DNA of 64,000 nt from Paenibacillus sp. LHD-117 (GCF_030929555.1 NZ_JAVFVT010000036.1:17324-81323), one strand, 5' to 3'. Shown: positions 35,620 through 44,824, counted from the stretch's first letter. Notes: generated by a model from the letters alone, not told the origin. Numbers and translations are program-made.

Positions 35620-37160
35620 GCGCCCCCCTCCTTCGGCTTCGCGGGCATCTGCATCTCGCCCATTCTCTGCTTGTCCTTTGCGGTTTCCGGCCGCTCGTCC
35701 ATCATCCAGATCGGTACCCTTAGCACCATGTCGCGCTGGTCGGAGGGTCGGTACGGGCTTGCCGGCGTCAAATACGATACGCCAAATGAGCGAAGCGAGA
35801 GGGCGTGCAGCAGGATGATGAAGAACATCGTCGTGAAACCGAGCAGACCGAGCATGCCCGAAGCGAGGAGCAGCGGGAATCGGAGCAGCCGAATGGCCAG
35901 AGAGGACGAATAGCTTGGAGTCGCGAACGACGAGATGCCTGTCACCGCCACGATAATGACCATGAACGGGGATATCAGACCCGCTTGCACCGCCGCCTGT
36001 CCGATAATGAGCGAGCCGACGATGCTGACCGCCTGACCGATCGGCTTCGGCATGCGAAGGCCCGCTTCCCGCATAAGCTCGAAGGCGAATTCCATGATCA
36101 GCGCTTCCAGCAGAACGGGGAACGGCACGACCTCCCGGCCGGAAGCAATGGTGAGCGCGAGCGACGTCGGAATCATCTCGTGATGGAAGGACACGAGCAT
36201 GACATAGATCGACGGCAGCAGCAGGCTGATCAAAAACGCCACATAACGCACGAGGCGAAAAAAAGTGCCCACCCAGAAGCGATGATAATAATCGTCGGGC
36301 GCCTGGAAGTATTGCCAGAAGAATGTCGGCACGATCAGCACGAAAGGCGTCGTGTCGATAAAGATCGCCACGCGTCCCTCCAGCAGGGCCGAGGCTACCC
36401 TGTCCGGCCGCTCGGTGCTTTGCACCAGATCGAAGGGCGAGAGCGGCGAATCTTCGATAAGCTCCTCGATGTTGCCGCTCTCCAGTATGGCGTCGATCTT
36501 GATCCTCTGCAGGCGCCGCCTCACTTCGGCGACAAGCTCCTCCTTGGCTATATCCGCGATGTAAGCGACATTGACATCCGTTCGCGACCGTTCGCCGACA
36601 ACCATTCCTTCGAAGCGAAGCATCGGGTCCTTGAGCCGTCTGCGTACCATGGCGGTATTGCTGCGGATGCATTCCGTGAAACCGTCTCGCGGCCCGCGCA
36701 CGTTGTTCTCCGACGATGGCTCCTCGATGGCCCGTTCCTTGGGGGCGCGGGTGCAGACCAGCAGCGCCTCCTCGGCCTCTTCGAACATGACAAGCGTATC
36801 GCCCGCGACAATGCCCGAGATGCCTTCTCCCAGCATCTCGCATGTAGAGATGGAAGGACTGACCAGCTTCCGCTTGCCGATCTCCTTCGGCGACAGACGG
36901 TTGCCATCCGCGCCTTCATTCCCGCGCGGCTCCAGCAGCCCTTCCAGCAATCCTTCCACGATTGAAACGTCCGTGAGACCCTCCAAGCTAATGAACGCGC
37001 CGCGAGAAGATGGTTGCCCGTTCCCGCCAAGCTCGAACTCCCGCACCGAAATGTCGACGCTATGCCCCAAGATGCGGATAATCTCTTTCACGTTGGCGTC
37101 CAAGTCAGGCTTGAACCGCTCCTTCAGTCTCTCGCCAAGCTTCTCTTGCGCGGCATTCAT
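35616..37160 (-). CDS. Spore germination protein, GerA subunit
   Basis: A 514-residue GerA-family protein. The N-terminal soluble domain (about 1-270) includes TECIRSNTAMVRRRLKDPML; a membrane region with about five helices follows (VAFLISLLLPSIYVMLVSFH; RMPKPIGQAVSIVGSLIIGQ), then a polar C-terminal tail. Start at ATG 37160 has GGGAGGAGG 8 bases upstream. GerA subunits oligomerise and have been proposed to form the ion channel that opens on germinant binding. First gene of the leftward operon, divergent from the second ger region. Confidence 0.93.
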   Translation of the reverse strand: MNAAQEKLGERLKERFKPDLDANVKEIIRILGHSVDISVREFELGGNGQPSSRGAFISLEGLTDVSIVEGLLEGLLEPRGNEGADGNRLSPKEIGKRKLVSPSISTCEMLGEGISGIVAGDTLVMFEEAEEALLVCTRAPKERAIEEPSSENNVRGPRDGFTECIRSNTAMVRRRLKDPMLRFEGMVVGERSRTDVNVAYIADIAKEELVAEVRRRLQRIKIDAILESGNIEELIEDSPLSPFDLVQSTERPDRVASALLEGRVAIFIDTTPFVLIVPTFFWQYFQAPDDYYHRFWVGTFFRLVRYVAFLISLLLPSIYVMLVSFHHEMIPTSLALTIASGREVVPFPVLLEALIMEFAFELMREAGLRMPKPIGQAVSIVGSLIIGQAAVQAGLISPFMVIIVAVTGISSFATPSYSSSLAIRLLRFPLLLASGMLGLLGFTTMFFIILLHALSLRSFGVSYLTPASPYRPSDQRDMVLRVPIWMMDERPETAKDKQRMGEMQMPAKPKEGGA

Positions 37161-37261
37161 CCAGGATGCCTCCTCCCTGTAGAAATGGTATAAACAGGAT
37201 GACAAGGGCTACACTAACCAACGAGCGCAAGCTGAACACTTCAGAGGAAGGGGCCGCCCGA

Positions 37262-37444
37262 ATGGATTTCTATCACTCTTGGTTTTATATGCATGTGCTG
37301 AATACCAAATGGCTGTTGTGGACGATCGTGGCGTCGGTGCTCGCCGCGCATCTGCTGCTGCCCATTATCATCTGGTACACGACGGCCGGGAAGAACTGGA
37401 TAAGGAAGTTTCGAAATTATCGCAGGCAGCGGCAAGGCACGTAA
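37262..37444 (+). CDS. Small membrane protein divergent from gerA
   Basis: A 60-residue protein with one hydrophobic helix (TKWLLWTIVASVLAAHLLLP, about 15-35), an aromatic N-terminus (FYHSWFYMHV-like) and a basic tail (KNWIRKFRNYRRQRQ). GAGGAAGGGG lies 8 bases before the ATG. It lies between the two divergent ger operons and reads toward the second. It may be a single-helix accessory of germinant receptors, but it does not resemble the two-helix D-type proteins at 40382 and 41859. Coding status rests on the start context and composition only. Confidence 0.5.
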   Translation: MDFYHSWFYMHVLNTKWLLWTIVASVLAAHLLLPIIIWYTTAGKNWIRKFRNYRRQRQGT

Positions 37445-37617
37445 CTTCGCAAAGTTAGAAATTGGATACAAAGTCTGGTCATAGTGTCCCGTAAGCGCAT
37501 CTAATTTATTCCTTTTGACGCGGATGCCGCTTCCAGGCGCCTCCTCTGCCGCGCGTATATTCCATTTCCATTTGGTGAAGACAGATAAGGCAGCGTACAA
37601 GCGAAAGGAATGCGATC

Positions 37618-39153
37618 ATGGTTGCTCACGAGGCGTTATCGGCAAGCTTGGAACAGAATATCGCACATATCCGGACGAAGCTCGGGAACAGCAGCGACTT
37701 GGTGTCGAGGAAAATCCGCATCGGCAAGGAACGGCCGCTTCATGCCGCCATTTTCTATACCGACGGCTTGACCGATGCGAAAGCCGTTCAGAACTTCATC
37801 ATGGAATCGCTGATGCTCGATGTACGCAGCGCTGACTTCGACGACATGCAGCGCGCCGGCCACAATATCATCCATGCTTTGCAGGAGCGGATTCTGACCG
37901 CCGGCGATATCATCGAGGTGACCGAATACGCCGCGCTGTTCAAATGCCTGTTATCCGGAGGCGTCATTCTGCTGCTCGACAATTACGCGACCGGCATCTC
38001 GATCGGAAGCATGCGCGATTGGAAGGAACGCGGCGTCACCGAGTCTTCGACGGAGACGGTTATTCGCGGGCCCAAGGAAAGCTTCACGGAAAACCTGCGG
38101 ATCAATACCTCCTTGCTGCGCCGGAAGATCAGGGATCCGAACCTATGGCTCGAAACCAAACAAATCGGCAAGGTCACGCAGACCGACGTGGCCGTTATGT
38201 ATATCAAAGGAATCGCGAGCGAGAAGGTGCTGAAAGAGGTTCATCTGCGCCTCGGCCGCATCGATATCGACGGCATTCTGGAGAGCGGTTACGTCGAGGA
38301 ATTAATCGAGGACGAGGCCTATACGCCGTTCCCGACCATCTACCACTCCGAACGTCCGGATGTCATCGCCGCCGAGCTGCTGGAGGGCAAGATCGCCATT
38401 ATGATCGACGGGACGCCGATGGTCATGATCGTGCCGGCCTTATTCATTTCGTTCATGCACGCGGCGGAGGATTATTACCAACGATCCATTATCGCCTCGC
38501 TTATCCGGATGCTTCGCTTCATTTGCATCGTCATCGCGCTGCTCGGGCCATCCCTGTACATCGCCGTTACGACCTTCCATCAGGAGATGCTGCCCACCCA
38601 ACTGCTGATCGGCCTAGCCGCCCAGCGGGAGGGCGTTCCGTTCCCCGCGTTCATCGAGGCGTTTATTATGGAGGTTACGTTCGAAATATTGCGGGAAGCC
38701 GGCCTCCGGATGCCGAAGGCGATCGCCCAGACCGTCTCGATCGTCGGCACCCTGGTCATCGGCACCGCGGCCGTCGAAGCCGGCATCATCTCCGCCGCCA
38801 TGGTCATCGTCGTATCGGTCACGGCCATCTCCAGCTTCGTATTGCCGGCCTTCGACCTCTCGCTGTCGTTCCGGATGCTTCGGTTCCCGCTCATGATGCT
38901 TGCCGCCTCCTTCGGGCTGTTCGGCATCATCGTGGGCATCATCGCGATCGTTCTACACATGTGCAGCCTGCGCTCCTTCGGCGTGCCCTACATGAGCCCT
39001 ATCGCTCCCTTCAATCTCGAAGGAAACAAGGATACGGTCGTGCGGCTGCCTTGGTGGACCATGCTGACCCGTCCCCGGCTGATCGCCAAAACCAATCGCG
39101 TTCGCGGACGTAATCAGGCACCGCACCCGCCGAAGAACAAATCGAAAGGTTGA
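37618..39153 (+). CDS. Spore germination protein, GerA subunit (second receptor)
   Basis: A 511-residue GerA-family protein, paralogous to the one at 35616-37160. Both share GPKESFTENLRINTSLLRRK against GPRDGFTECIRSNTAMVRRR, IEDEAYTPFPTIYHSERPD, and the membrane segment LRMPKAIAQTVSIVGTLVIG. AAAGGA precedes the ATG by 8 bases. It opens a rightward receptor operon with subunit order A-C-D-B-D-B and only small gaps between genes. Confidence 0.93.
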   Translation: MVAHEALSASLEQNIAHIRTKLGNSSDLVSRKIRIGKERPLHAAIFYTDGLTDAKAVQNFIMESLMLDVRSADFDDMQRAGHNIIHALQERILTAGDIIEVTEYAALFKCLLSGGVILLLDNYATGISIGSMRDWKERGVTESSTETVIRGPKESFTENLRINTSLLRRKIRDPNLWLETKQIGKVTQTDVAVMYIKGIASEKVLKEVHLRLGRIDIDGILESGYVEELIEDEAYTPFPTIYHSERPDVIAAELLEGKIAIMIDGTPMVMIVPALFISFMHAAEDYYQRSIIASLIRMLRFICIVIALLGPSLYIAVTTFHQEMLPTQLLIGLAAQREGVPFPAFIEAFIMEVTFEILREAGLRMPKAIAQTVSIVGTLVIGTAAVEAGIISAAMVIVVSVTAISSFVLPAFDLSLSFRMLRFPLMMLAASFGLFGIIVGIIAIVLHMCSLRSFGVPYMSPIAPFNLEGNKDTVVRLPWWTMLTRPRLIAKTNRVRGRNQAPHPPKNKSKG

Positions 39154-39159
39154 CCGCGC

Positions 39160-40371
39160 ATGCAGAGCAAGAGCTTGATCGCCCTACTCATACTTTCGAT
39201 GCTGTTCGTCTCCGGCTGCTGGAATCGCCGGGAGCTGAACGAGCTCGCGATCGCGGTCGGCATCGCCATCGACAAAGCCGGCGACCGGTACAAGGTGTCC
39301 GTCCAGGTCGTCGAGCCGAACGAGATCGCGGGCAAGAAGGGCGGAGCCGTCTCGCCGGTCACGATGTACCAAAGCACGGGGCGCAGCATCTTCGAGGCGG
39401 GACGGCGAATGACGACGGTCAGCCCGCGCAAAATCTACTACTCCCATCTGCGGATGCTCGTCATCGGCGAAGAGGTAGCGCGCGACGGCATCGGCAACGT
39501 GCTGGATTTCCTCTCGAGGGATCACGAGCTTCGGACCGATTATTTTATCGCCGTAGCCAAACATACGACCGCGGAGAACACGCTCAAAATATTAACCCCG
39601 ATCGAACGGATTCCGGCCGTCAAGCTGTATTCGACGCTGGAATCGTCCGAGAAGGCTTGGGCCCCGACGACGACCGTCACTTTGGACGAGCTCTTGACTA
39701 CGCTAGTCAGCTCTGGGAGGCAAGCCGTGCTAACCGGTCTGCAAGTAATAGGGGATCAAAAGACGGGAGAAAAGAGGCAAAACTTGCAGACGGTGAAGGG
39801 AAACACGAAATTGCGATATTCCGGCATCGCCGTCTTCAAGGCCGACAAGCTGATCGGTTGGCTGAGCGAAGAGGAGAGCAAAGCCTATGCGTATATCAAC
39901 AATACGCTCGACAGTACGTCGGGAGTCGTTCAATGTCCGGACGGCGGCGGGATCGCCACCGGTGAAATCATTCGGTCCGACACGAAAGTGAAGGGCAAAA
40001 TGATCGATCAGACTCCGCATATCTACATCGACGTGCGGTCGGAATTGAACGTCGCCGAAGTGCAGTGCTCGATCGACCTGACTCGCACGGATACAATCGC
40101 CAAGCTCGAGCAGCTTACGAACGCGAAGGTGAAAACATTCATCGAACGAACGATCAAGACGGTTCAAACCAAGTACAAGGTCGATATTTTCGGTTTCGGC
40201 GAGGTGATCCGGCGCGAGGATCCGATGGCTTGGCGAACGCTAAAGCACGATTGGGACAAGACGTTCCGGAAGGTTCAGGTGCACGTGACGGTGGAGAACA
40301 AAATACGCCGGCTCGGAACCGTCAACAATTCCTTCATTGAAGAAATGAACAAAGCGAAACAAACGGAATGA
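39160..40371 (+). CDS. Spore germination lipoprotein, GerC subunit (second receptor)
   Basis: A 403-residue Ger(x)C lipoprotein. Signal peptide SLIALLILSMLFVSGCWN with lipobox VSGC, then the family hallmark RRELNELAIAVGIAIDKAG. SIFEAGRRMTTVSPRKIYYS and FLSRDHELRTDYFI follow. Six bases separate it from gerA upstream and ten from the small D-type gene downstream, so it is cotranscribed. Confidence 0.93.
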   Translation: MQSKSLIALLILSMLFVSGCWNRRELNELAIAVGIAIDKAGDRYKVSVQVVEPNEIAGKKGGAVSPVTMYQSTGRSIFEAGRRMTTVSPRKIYYSHLRMLVIGEEVARDGIGNVLDFLSRDHELRTDYFIAVAKHTTAENTLKILTPIERIPAVKLYSTLESSEKAWAPTTTVTLDELLTTLVSSGRQAVLTGLQVIGDQKTGEKRQNLQTVKGNTKLRYSGIAVFKADKLIGWLSEEESKAYAYINNTLDSTSGVVQCPDGGGIATGEIIRSDTKVKGKMIDQTPHIYIDVRSELNVAEVQCSIDLTRTDTIAKLEQLTNAKVKTFIERTIKTVQTKYKVDIFGFGEVIRREDPMAWRTLKHDWDKTFRKVQVHVTVENKIRRLGTVNNSFIEEMNKAKQTE

Positions 40372-40381
40372 GGAATCGCTT

Positions 40382-40615
40382 ATGAAGACGATCGCGGCTA
40401 TCGTGATCTTATCCGCCCTAGCGGCCGCCTACGAGCTTCCGTCGCTGCGAAAGGACGGGCGGCGCAAGGAGATCTGGGCGTTCTCGCTGCTGCTCCTGTT
40501 CGGAGCCGGGCTCGCGACCGCCCAATCGCTGAACGTCCGGCTGCCGAATCCGATGGAGTGGGTCGTCGCCATCTTCGGGCCCGCTTCCGGGTGGCTCGAC
40601 GCCGTGCTGTCGTAA
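40382..40615 (+). CDS. Small two-helix membrane protein, GerD-type receptor-operon subunit (D1)
   Basis: A 77-residue protein with hydrophobic segments near 3-18 and 32-50 and a short amphipathic end (NPMEWVVAIFGPASGWL). Small ~75-residue two-helix proteins inside or next to GerA-type operons of Bacillus are known as D subunits that modulate germination; they are unrelated to the GerD lipoprotein. It is a paralogue of the protein at 41859-42098: both have a basic linker then WAF(S) and P(M)PNPM/VxW. GAGGA precedes the ATG by 7 bases. Confidence 0.82.
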   Translation: MKTIAAIVILSALAAAYELPSLRKDGRRKEIWAFSLLLLFGAGLATAQSLNVRLPNPMEWVVAIFGPASGWLDAVLS

Positions 40616-40653
40616 TAACCGAACGAACCATTGCTGCCTAAGGGGGTGAACCC

Positions 40654-41835
40654 GTGCCGAATTCCGTCATTATCAGCGCGCGCCAATATGCCGCTCTAGT
40701 ATTCTTGTACATCATCGGCAGCGCCATCTTGATCATTCCGGCCACGATCGCTTCAGCGGCTAAGCAAGATGCCTGGCTCTCCGGCATGCTGGCCTTGGCC
40801 GCGGCATTGCTGATCCTGCCATTGTACCGCGCCTTGGGATCGCGCTTCGCCGGCGCCGGCATGATCCCGTTCGTCGAAGCTTTATTGGGCCGCTGGGCGG
40901 GCGCATTCGTCATGCTCCTGTTCATCGCGGCAGCGCCATTCCAGATCGCCGCCATGACGCTCCGCAATATCGGCGACTTCCTGACGACGCAGATCATGCC
41001 GGAGACGCCGATCCAGGCCATCCATATCCTGTTCCTATGTATCGTCGTCATGGGCGTTCGGCTGGGTCTGGAGCCGATCGCGCGGACGGCCGAAATTTTT
41101 TTGCCCTACGTCGTCTTACTATTGGTGTTGCTCGTGAGCATGGTCTCTCCTCATATCAAGCCGGTAAACATCCTACCGTTATTGGAGAACGGCATCAAGC
41201 CTGTCCTGAAAGGCAGCCTCCCCCTGCTCGCCTTTCCGTTCCTGGAATGCGCCTTCCTCATCATGCTGCTTCCGTCCGTGCAGAAGAGCAAGGAGGGTGG
41301 CCGCGCTTTGCTGAAGGGCGTCCTGTTCGGCGGCATCGTGCTCGTGATCGTCACGTTGTTGTCCATTCTCGTCCATGGCCCGTCGATTACGGCCAGGCAG
41401 ATATTTCCCAGCTATATTCTAGCGCGGAAAATCAACATTGCCGGCATTATCGACCGCATCGAAATCATCGTGGCGTTCATCTGGTTCATTTCGGCTTATA
41501 TCCGGCTAACCATTCTCGTCTATATTACGGCGACAGGCCTGGCCGAGACGTTCCGCCTCAAGGACCATCGAAGCTTGGCCATGCCGCTGGCGTTCATTCT
41601 GCTGACGTTCTCCATCGTGGTGATGCCGAACATGTCCTTCAATATCGAGCTCGTTCCGGTCTGGTCCGTCTTCTCGCTCCTATGGGGCGTCTGCTTCCCA
41701 TTGTTGCTGCTCGTCATCGCCGCCATCCGGGGGCCGGTCCTTGCGCCTACAGCTCCCGGTTCCGTTACCGATTCCGTTTCCGACTCCGGATCCGATTCCG
41801 GTTCCGATTCCGGCTCCGGAGCCGATCGAACGTAG
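40654..41835 (+). CDS. Spore germination permease, GerB subunit, with Ser-Asp repeat tail
   Basis: A 393-residue GerAB-family permease with about ten helices (ISARQYAALVFLYIIGSAIL; AKQDAWLSGMLALAAALLIL; GVRLGLEPIARTAEIFLPYV). Start is GTG 40654 with AAGGGGGTG upstream. The last ~22 residues are a low-complexity Ser/Asp/Gly tail (TDSVSDSGSDSGSDSGSG) encoded by imperfect hexanucleotide repeats of the type GATTCCGGTTCC. That is unusual for GerB proteins, which normally end shortly after the last helix. First of two GerB genes in this operon. Confidence 0.9.
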   Translation: MPNSVIISARQYAALVFLYIIGSAILIIPATIASAAKQDAWLSGMLALAAALLILPLYRALGSRFAGAGMIPFVEALLGRWAGAFVMLLFIAAAPFQIAAMTLRNIGDFLTTQIMPETPIQAIHILFLCIVVMGVRLGLEPIARTAEIFLPYVVLLLVLLVSMVSPHIKPVNILPLLENGIKPVLKGSLPLLAFPFLECAFLIMLLPSVQKSKEGGRALLKGVLFGGIVLVIVTLLSILVHGPSITARQIFPSYILARKINIAGIIDRIEIIVAFIWFISAYIRLTILVYITATGLAETFRLKDHRSLAMPLAFILLTFSIVVMPNMSFNIELVPVWSVFSLLWGVCFPLLLLVIAAIRGPVLAPTAPGSVTDSVSDSGSDSGSDSGSGADRT

Positions 41836-41858
41836 CTGCGAAAGGAGCCCTTCCGCTT

Positions 41859-42098
41859 ATGCTGTCTGTTATCGTCGTCGTATGCGCGGCAGCGGCCCTT
41901 GCCCTGCTCGAGGTTCCGAAGCTGCTGAAGCGCAAGTGGATAAAGGAAACCTGGGCATTCTCCATCTGCCTGGCCGCAGGTCTCGCGATGTGCGTGCTGG
42001 TGATCTTGCACGTGCCGATGCCCAACCCGGTCGACTGGCTGCGGACGTTGTACACGCCCGTCAGCCAAGCGATCGACGATTTACTCGGATTGAAATGA
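41859..42098 (+). CDS. Small two-helix membrane protein, GerD-type receptor-operon subunit (D2)
   Basis: A 79-residue protein with helices near 2-17 and 34-52, separated by a basic stretch (KLLKRKWIKETWAFS) and ending PMPNPVDWLRTLYTPV. It matches the protein at 40382-40615 in length, topology and the NPxxW motif, so the two arose by duplication, probably together with the neighbouring GerB genes. AAAGGAG lies 11 bases before the ATG. It lies between the two gerB genes. Confidence 0.82.
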   Translation: MLSVIVVVCAAAALALLEVPKLLKRKWIKETWAFSICLAAGLAMCVLVILHVPMPNPVDWLRTLYTPVSQAIDDLLGLK

Positions 42099-42108
42099 GG
42101 GAACTTCC

Positions 42109-43200
42109 ATGCCAAAGGTTCAAATCTCGCCAGCGCAATTCGCCGCGCTCATCGTCATGTTCGTCGTCAGCAGCTCCACGCTCATCCTGCCTACGCTCCT
42201 TGCGACGCAGGCCAAGCAGGACGCTTGGATCGCCGCCGTGGTCGGCGTTTCCGTTTCCATGCTGCTTATCCTGATCTATGGCAAGCTCGGCACAAGGTTC
42301 CCGCGGCAGTCGCTCGTCGAATACAGCCAGAGTCTGCTCGGCAAGATCGCGGGCAAAACCTTGATGATGCTGTTCCTGGTTTACTTATTCATCATTACGT
42401 CCGGGCTGCTCAGCCAGGTCGGCACGCTGGCATCCTCCCTGTTTCTTGCGCAAACGCCATCCATCTTCGTGAATCTGCTCTTCTTCGCCATTATCGTGTT
42501 CGCCGTAAAGCTCGGCCTCGAGACGTTCTCGAGAGCTGCGCAGCTATTCCTTCCGTTCATTCTGCTGCTCATGCTGTTGCTTCTCGCATCCCTGCTGCCT
42601 CTAATTCAAGTGCGTTTCCTGACGCCGATGCTGGAATTCGGGCTGTCGCCCGTCATCAAAGGAGCCATTACCGTCGTCGGCATTCCATTCCTCGATCTAG
42701 TCATCCTGCTGATGGTATTTCCTTCGGTGGACGACAGCCGAACCGCCTATAAGGTATACTTCGGCGCGACGGCATTCGGCGGCTTGCTGCTCGTCTTGGT
42801 CATCTTGTTTTCGACACTCGTGCTTGGCCCTTACCGGACCGGCATCGCGGATTATCCGTTTTTCGTGCTCGCCCAGAAAGTGAACATCGGCAATTTCGTG
42901 CAACGGATCGAGTCCATCGTCATTGCGATCTGGATGGTGTCCCTTTTTTTCAAAATCACGATCTGCTATTACGCCCTGCTGCTCTCCGCCGGCCAAATCT
43001 TCCAGCTCCGAAGCTACAAACCGCTGGCATTGCCGATCGGATTCATCGTCATCGCTCTGTCCGTCACGTTGTTCCCGTCAAGCATCTCCTTCTGGGAATA
43101 CGTCGGCGACCAGTGGACCCCGAGCGTCCTGCTCTACGGGCTGTTCATTCCCGCCGGCCTACTCTTGGTCGCCATAGCGGGCAGAAAAAGAAGCGAATAA
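42109..43200 (+). CDS. Spore germination permease, GerB subunit (second copy in operon)
   Basis: A 363-residue GerAB-family permease with about ten helices (ISPAQFAALIVMFVVSSSTL; AKQDAWIAAVVGVSVSMLLI; FAVKLGLETFSRAAQLFLPF). It is clearly related to the GerB at 40654 and lacks the Ser-Asp tail. It starts 10 bases after the D2 gene. Two GerB subunits sharing one A and one C would allow two receptors with different germinant specificities. Confidence 0.92.
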   Translation: MPKVQISPAQFAALIVMFVVSSSTLILPTLLATQAKQDAWIAAVVGVSVSMLLILIYGKLGTRFPRQSLVEYSQSLLGKIAGKTLMMLFLVYLFIITSGLLSQVGTLASSLFLAQTPSIFVNLLFFAIIVFAVKLGLETFSRAAQLFLPFILLLMLLLLASLLPLIQVRFLTPMLEFGLSPVIKGAITVVGIPFLDLVILLMVFPSVDDSRTAYKVYFGATAFGGLLLVLVILFSTLVLGPYRTGIADYPFFVLAQKVNIGNFVQRIESIVIAIWMVSLFFKITICYYALLLSAGQIFQLRSYKPLALPIGFIVIALSVTLFPSSISFWEYVGDQWTPSVLLYGLFIPAGLLLVAIAGRKRSE

Positions 43201-43261
43201 CCCCTCCGCCGCGGGCATACAATGGAACGAAAAAATGCGAAGCGCCGGAGGGGGAACCGCA

Positions 43262-44092
43262 TTGAATCTTGTCCGCTCGATTACGGTCTGGGAGGAACAC
43301 GCCTTTTGGCTGGAAATTTTGCAGGATCACGCTTATTTCGTCTATGACTATACGGCCCCTTACGAGAAGGCGTGGGTGTCGGAAGCGGAACAGTTTATTG
43401 CGAGGTTCGAGGAGCTTAGACGGCGGCTGGACGCCACGCCCAGAAACGAGCCGCACGACTCCGCCGTCATGATTCAGCTCGCGAGGGAGATCTGGCCGGT
43501 CGCCGAAGGTTACTACCAATTCGAAGGAAGACTGCAAAACTTGCGGATCGACAACAAAATTCAGGTCGCGTTATCCCCGACCTTCTTCAACGGCACGCTG
43601 AACGAAAACCAAGAATATTTGCGCCAGCTCGCCTTCTATATGGAAGGGAAGCTCCCTGAGCGGCTGCCGCTCGTGCAATTGCTGGATTTGTGGATGGAGG
43701 ATCAGCTCGGCCATGCCGTGCTGCTGCGGAGCGCGCTGGATCCGATGGAGCTGGAGGTGATCCGCGAGACGGACCGGTACAGCGAGATTTTCCAGGGCTT
43801 TATGGTGCAGAACCATCAGATCAAAGGTTATTTGCGGTTCTCGCCGCCGGGCATGAAGCGCCAGCAGCTGCTCGCGCGCCAGGTCGGGCAAGCCGTCCTC
43901 GGCATGAATGCATTCGTCTACAGGGTCGTACTCCTCTATCGGAACACGGAGCTGATGAACAAAACGACACTCCGTTTCTTGGAGCATCACTTCCCGGAGA
44001 CGTGTTACTTCATCCGCAAGCTGAGCGAATACGCGCCGGAGCTGCAGGAAGCCGCAAGCAAATGCTCGCTGAAGAAGCCTTCGTTCCGGTAG
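43262..44092 (+). CDS. DUF2935 family protein (ferritin-like helical bundle)
   Basis: A 276-residue soluble, mostly helical protein of the DUF2935 family: WEEHAFWLEILQDHAYFVYD in the first half is echoed by LLDLWMEDQLGHAVLLRSAL in the second, giving two four-helix halves with conserved Glu/His that could bind metal. I chose TTG 43262 because GGAGGGGG lies 7 bases upstream; the ATG at 43235 has no ribosome binding site. It follows the ger operon by 61 bp. Function is unknown. Confidence 0.82.
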   Translation: MNLVRSITVWEEHAFWLEILQDHAYFVYDYTAPYEKAWVSEAEQFIARFEELRRRLDATPRNEPHDSAVMIQLAREIWPVAEGYYQFEGRLQNLRIDNKIQVALSPTFFNGTLNENQEYLRQLAFYMEGKLPERLPLVQLLDLWMEDQLGHAVLLRSALDPMELEVIRETDRYSEIFQGFMVQNHQIKGYLRFSPPGMKRQQLLARQVGQAVLGMNAFVYRVVLLYRNTELMNKTTLRFLEHHFPETCYFIRKLSEYAPELQEAASKCSLKKPSFR

Positions 44093-44096
44093 GGGA

Positions 44097-44150
44097 AAAA
44101 ACAGCGGCAGCCGTGGACTGTTATTCAAGTCCGGGGTTGCCACTGTTTTT
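44097..44150. terminator. Terminator between convergent DUF2935 and DUF4303 genes
   Basis: AAAACAGcGGCA pairs with TGCCaCTGTTTTT, with an inner GGACT/AGTCC helix. It is T-rich on both sides. A near-copy of the same hairpin lies at 44825-44870 on the other side of the DUF4303 gene. Confidence 0.78.
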
Positions 44151-44155
44151 GGGGG

Positions 44156-44689
44156 TTAGATCAGGCTTTGTTGTTTAAGCACATGAAATTTGTCCGCTGG
44201 CATACTTTTAATGAGGTCTCCACCATCCACGTCAATCGCTTCCCAATCCGAATACAGAACAAAGTCTGCAGTGACGGGCAGCGTGTCGCTCCAATCGACG
44301 GAATTTAATTGGTTGGCAACTTCAAAACGCACCTTCTGGCACGATTCCCACGTCACTTCCCAATCGTCCCCTTCGGACAGCTCCAAGAACTTCGTTTGCT
44401 TGGCTTCAAACGTTGCCGACACTTTTTCAGGTCCCGCCTGATACCTGGCAGGCATTTCGCCCGAGTTCCAAATATACCAATGCTTGTGACTCTCCTCTTC
44501 TTGCAGCATTTCATCACGGATAGACTTAATTCCGAGCGTTATTAATCCGAGAACAGGCTCGTAATCGGTACCCAAAAGAGAGATATAACAAACCTCATCA
44601 TCGCTATCTAGTTTGATTGCCTTCACAGCGTTTTTAATGCCGTGAATCATGTCTTGCTTCATGTCTTCTAGCAACTGTTCTTTTTTCAT
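44156..44689 (-). CDS. DUF4303 family protein
   Basis: A 177-residue acidic soluble protein. It has the family layout: an N-terminal helix (QDMIHGIKNAVKAIKLD), VCYISLLGTDYEPVLGLITL, HWYIWNSGEM and a C-terminal TADFVLYSDWEAIDVDGGDL. Function is unknown; similar small acidic proteins often sit in accessory or toxin-immunity loci, but no toxin gene is visible here. Start ATG 44689 has GAGGTGG upstream; an earlier in-frame start at 44722 has none. Flanked by two similar hairpins. Confidence 0.75.
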   Translation of the reverse strand: MKKEQLLEDMKQDMIHGIKNAVKAIKLDSDDEVCYISLLGTDYEPVLGLITLGIKSIRDEMLQEEESHKHWYIWNSGEMPARYQAGPEKVSATFEAKQTKFLELSEGDDWEVTWESCQKVRFEVANQLNSVDWSDTLPVTADFVLYSDWEAIDVDGGDLIKSMPADKFHVLKQQSLI

Positions 44690-44824
44690 TCCCAAGCCAC
44701 CTCGCTTACGATTGTTGTTCATTTCCTAATACTTCTTGATAATCAAAATATTCGGACGAAAAAGGTGATATCGTACCCTCTAAGAAAGCACTCTTGTCCG
44801 ATGAACCATCCAGAATCGGGAAAT

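Noticed and set aside
35620..36843. N-terminal extension of the GerC protein to 804 residues
   Set aside because: The extension overlaps gerA in another frame and has shadow-like composition; the lipoprotein signal peptide begins at 35619 with an ATGA overlap.
41037..42274. Long alternative frames overlapping the GerB and D2 genes
   Set aside because: Arg/Pro/Gly-rich shadow translations of GC-rich coding DNA with no motifs.
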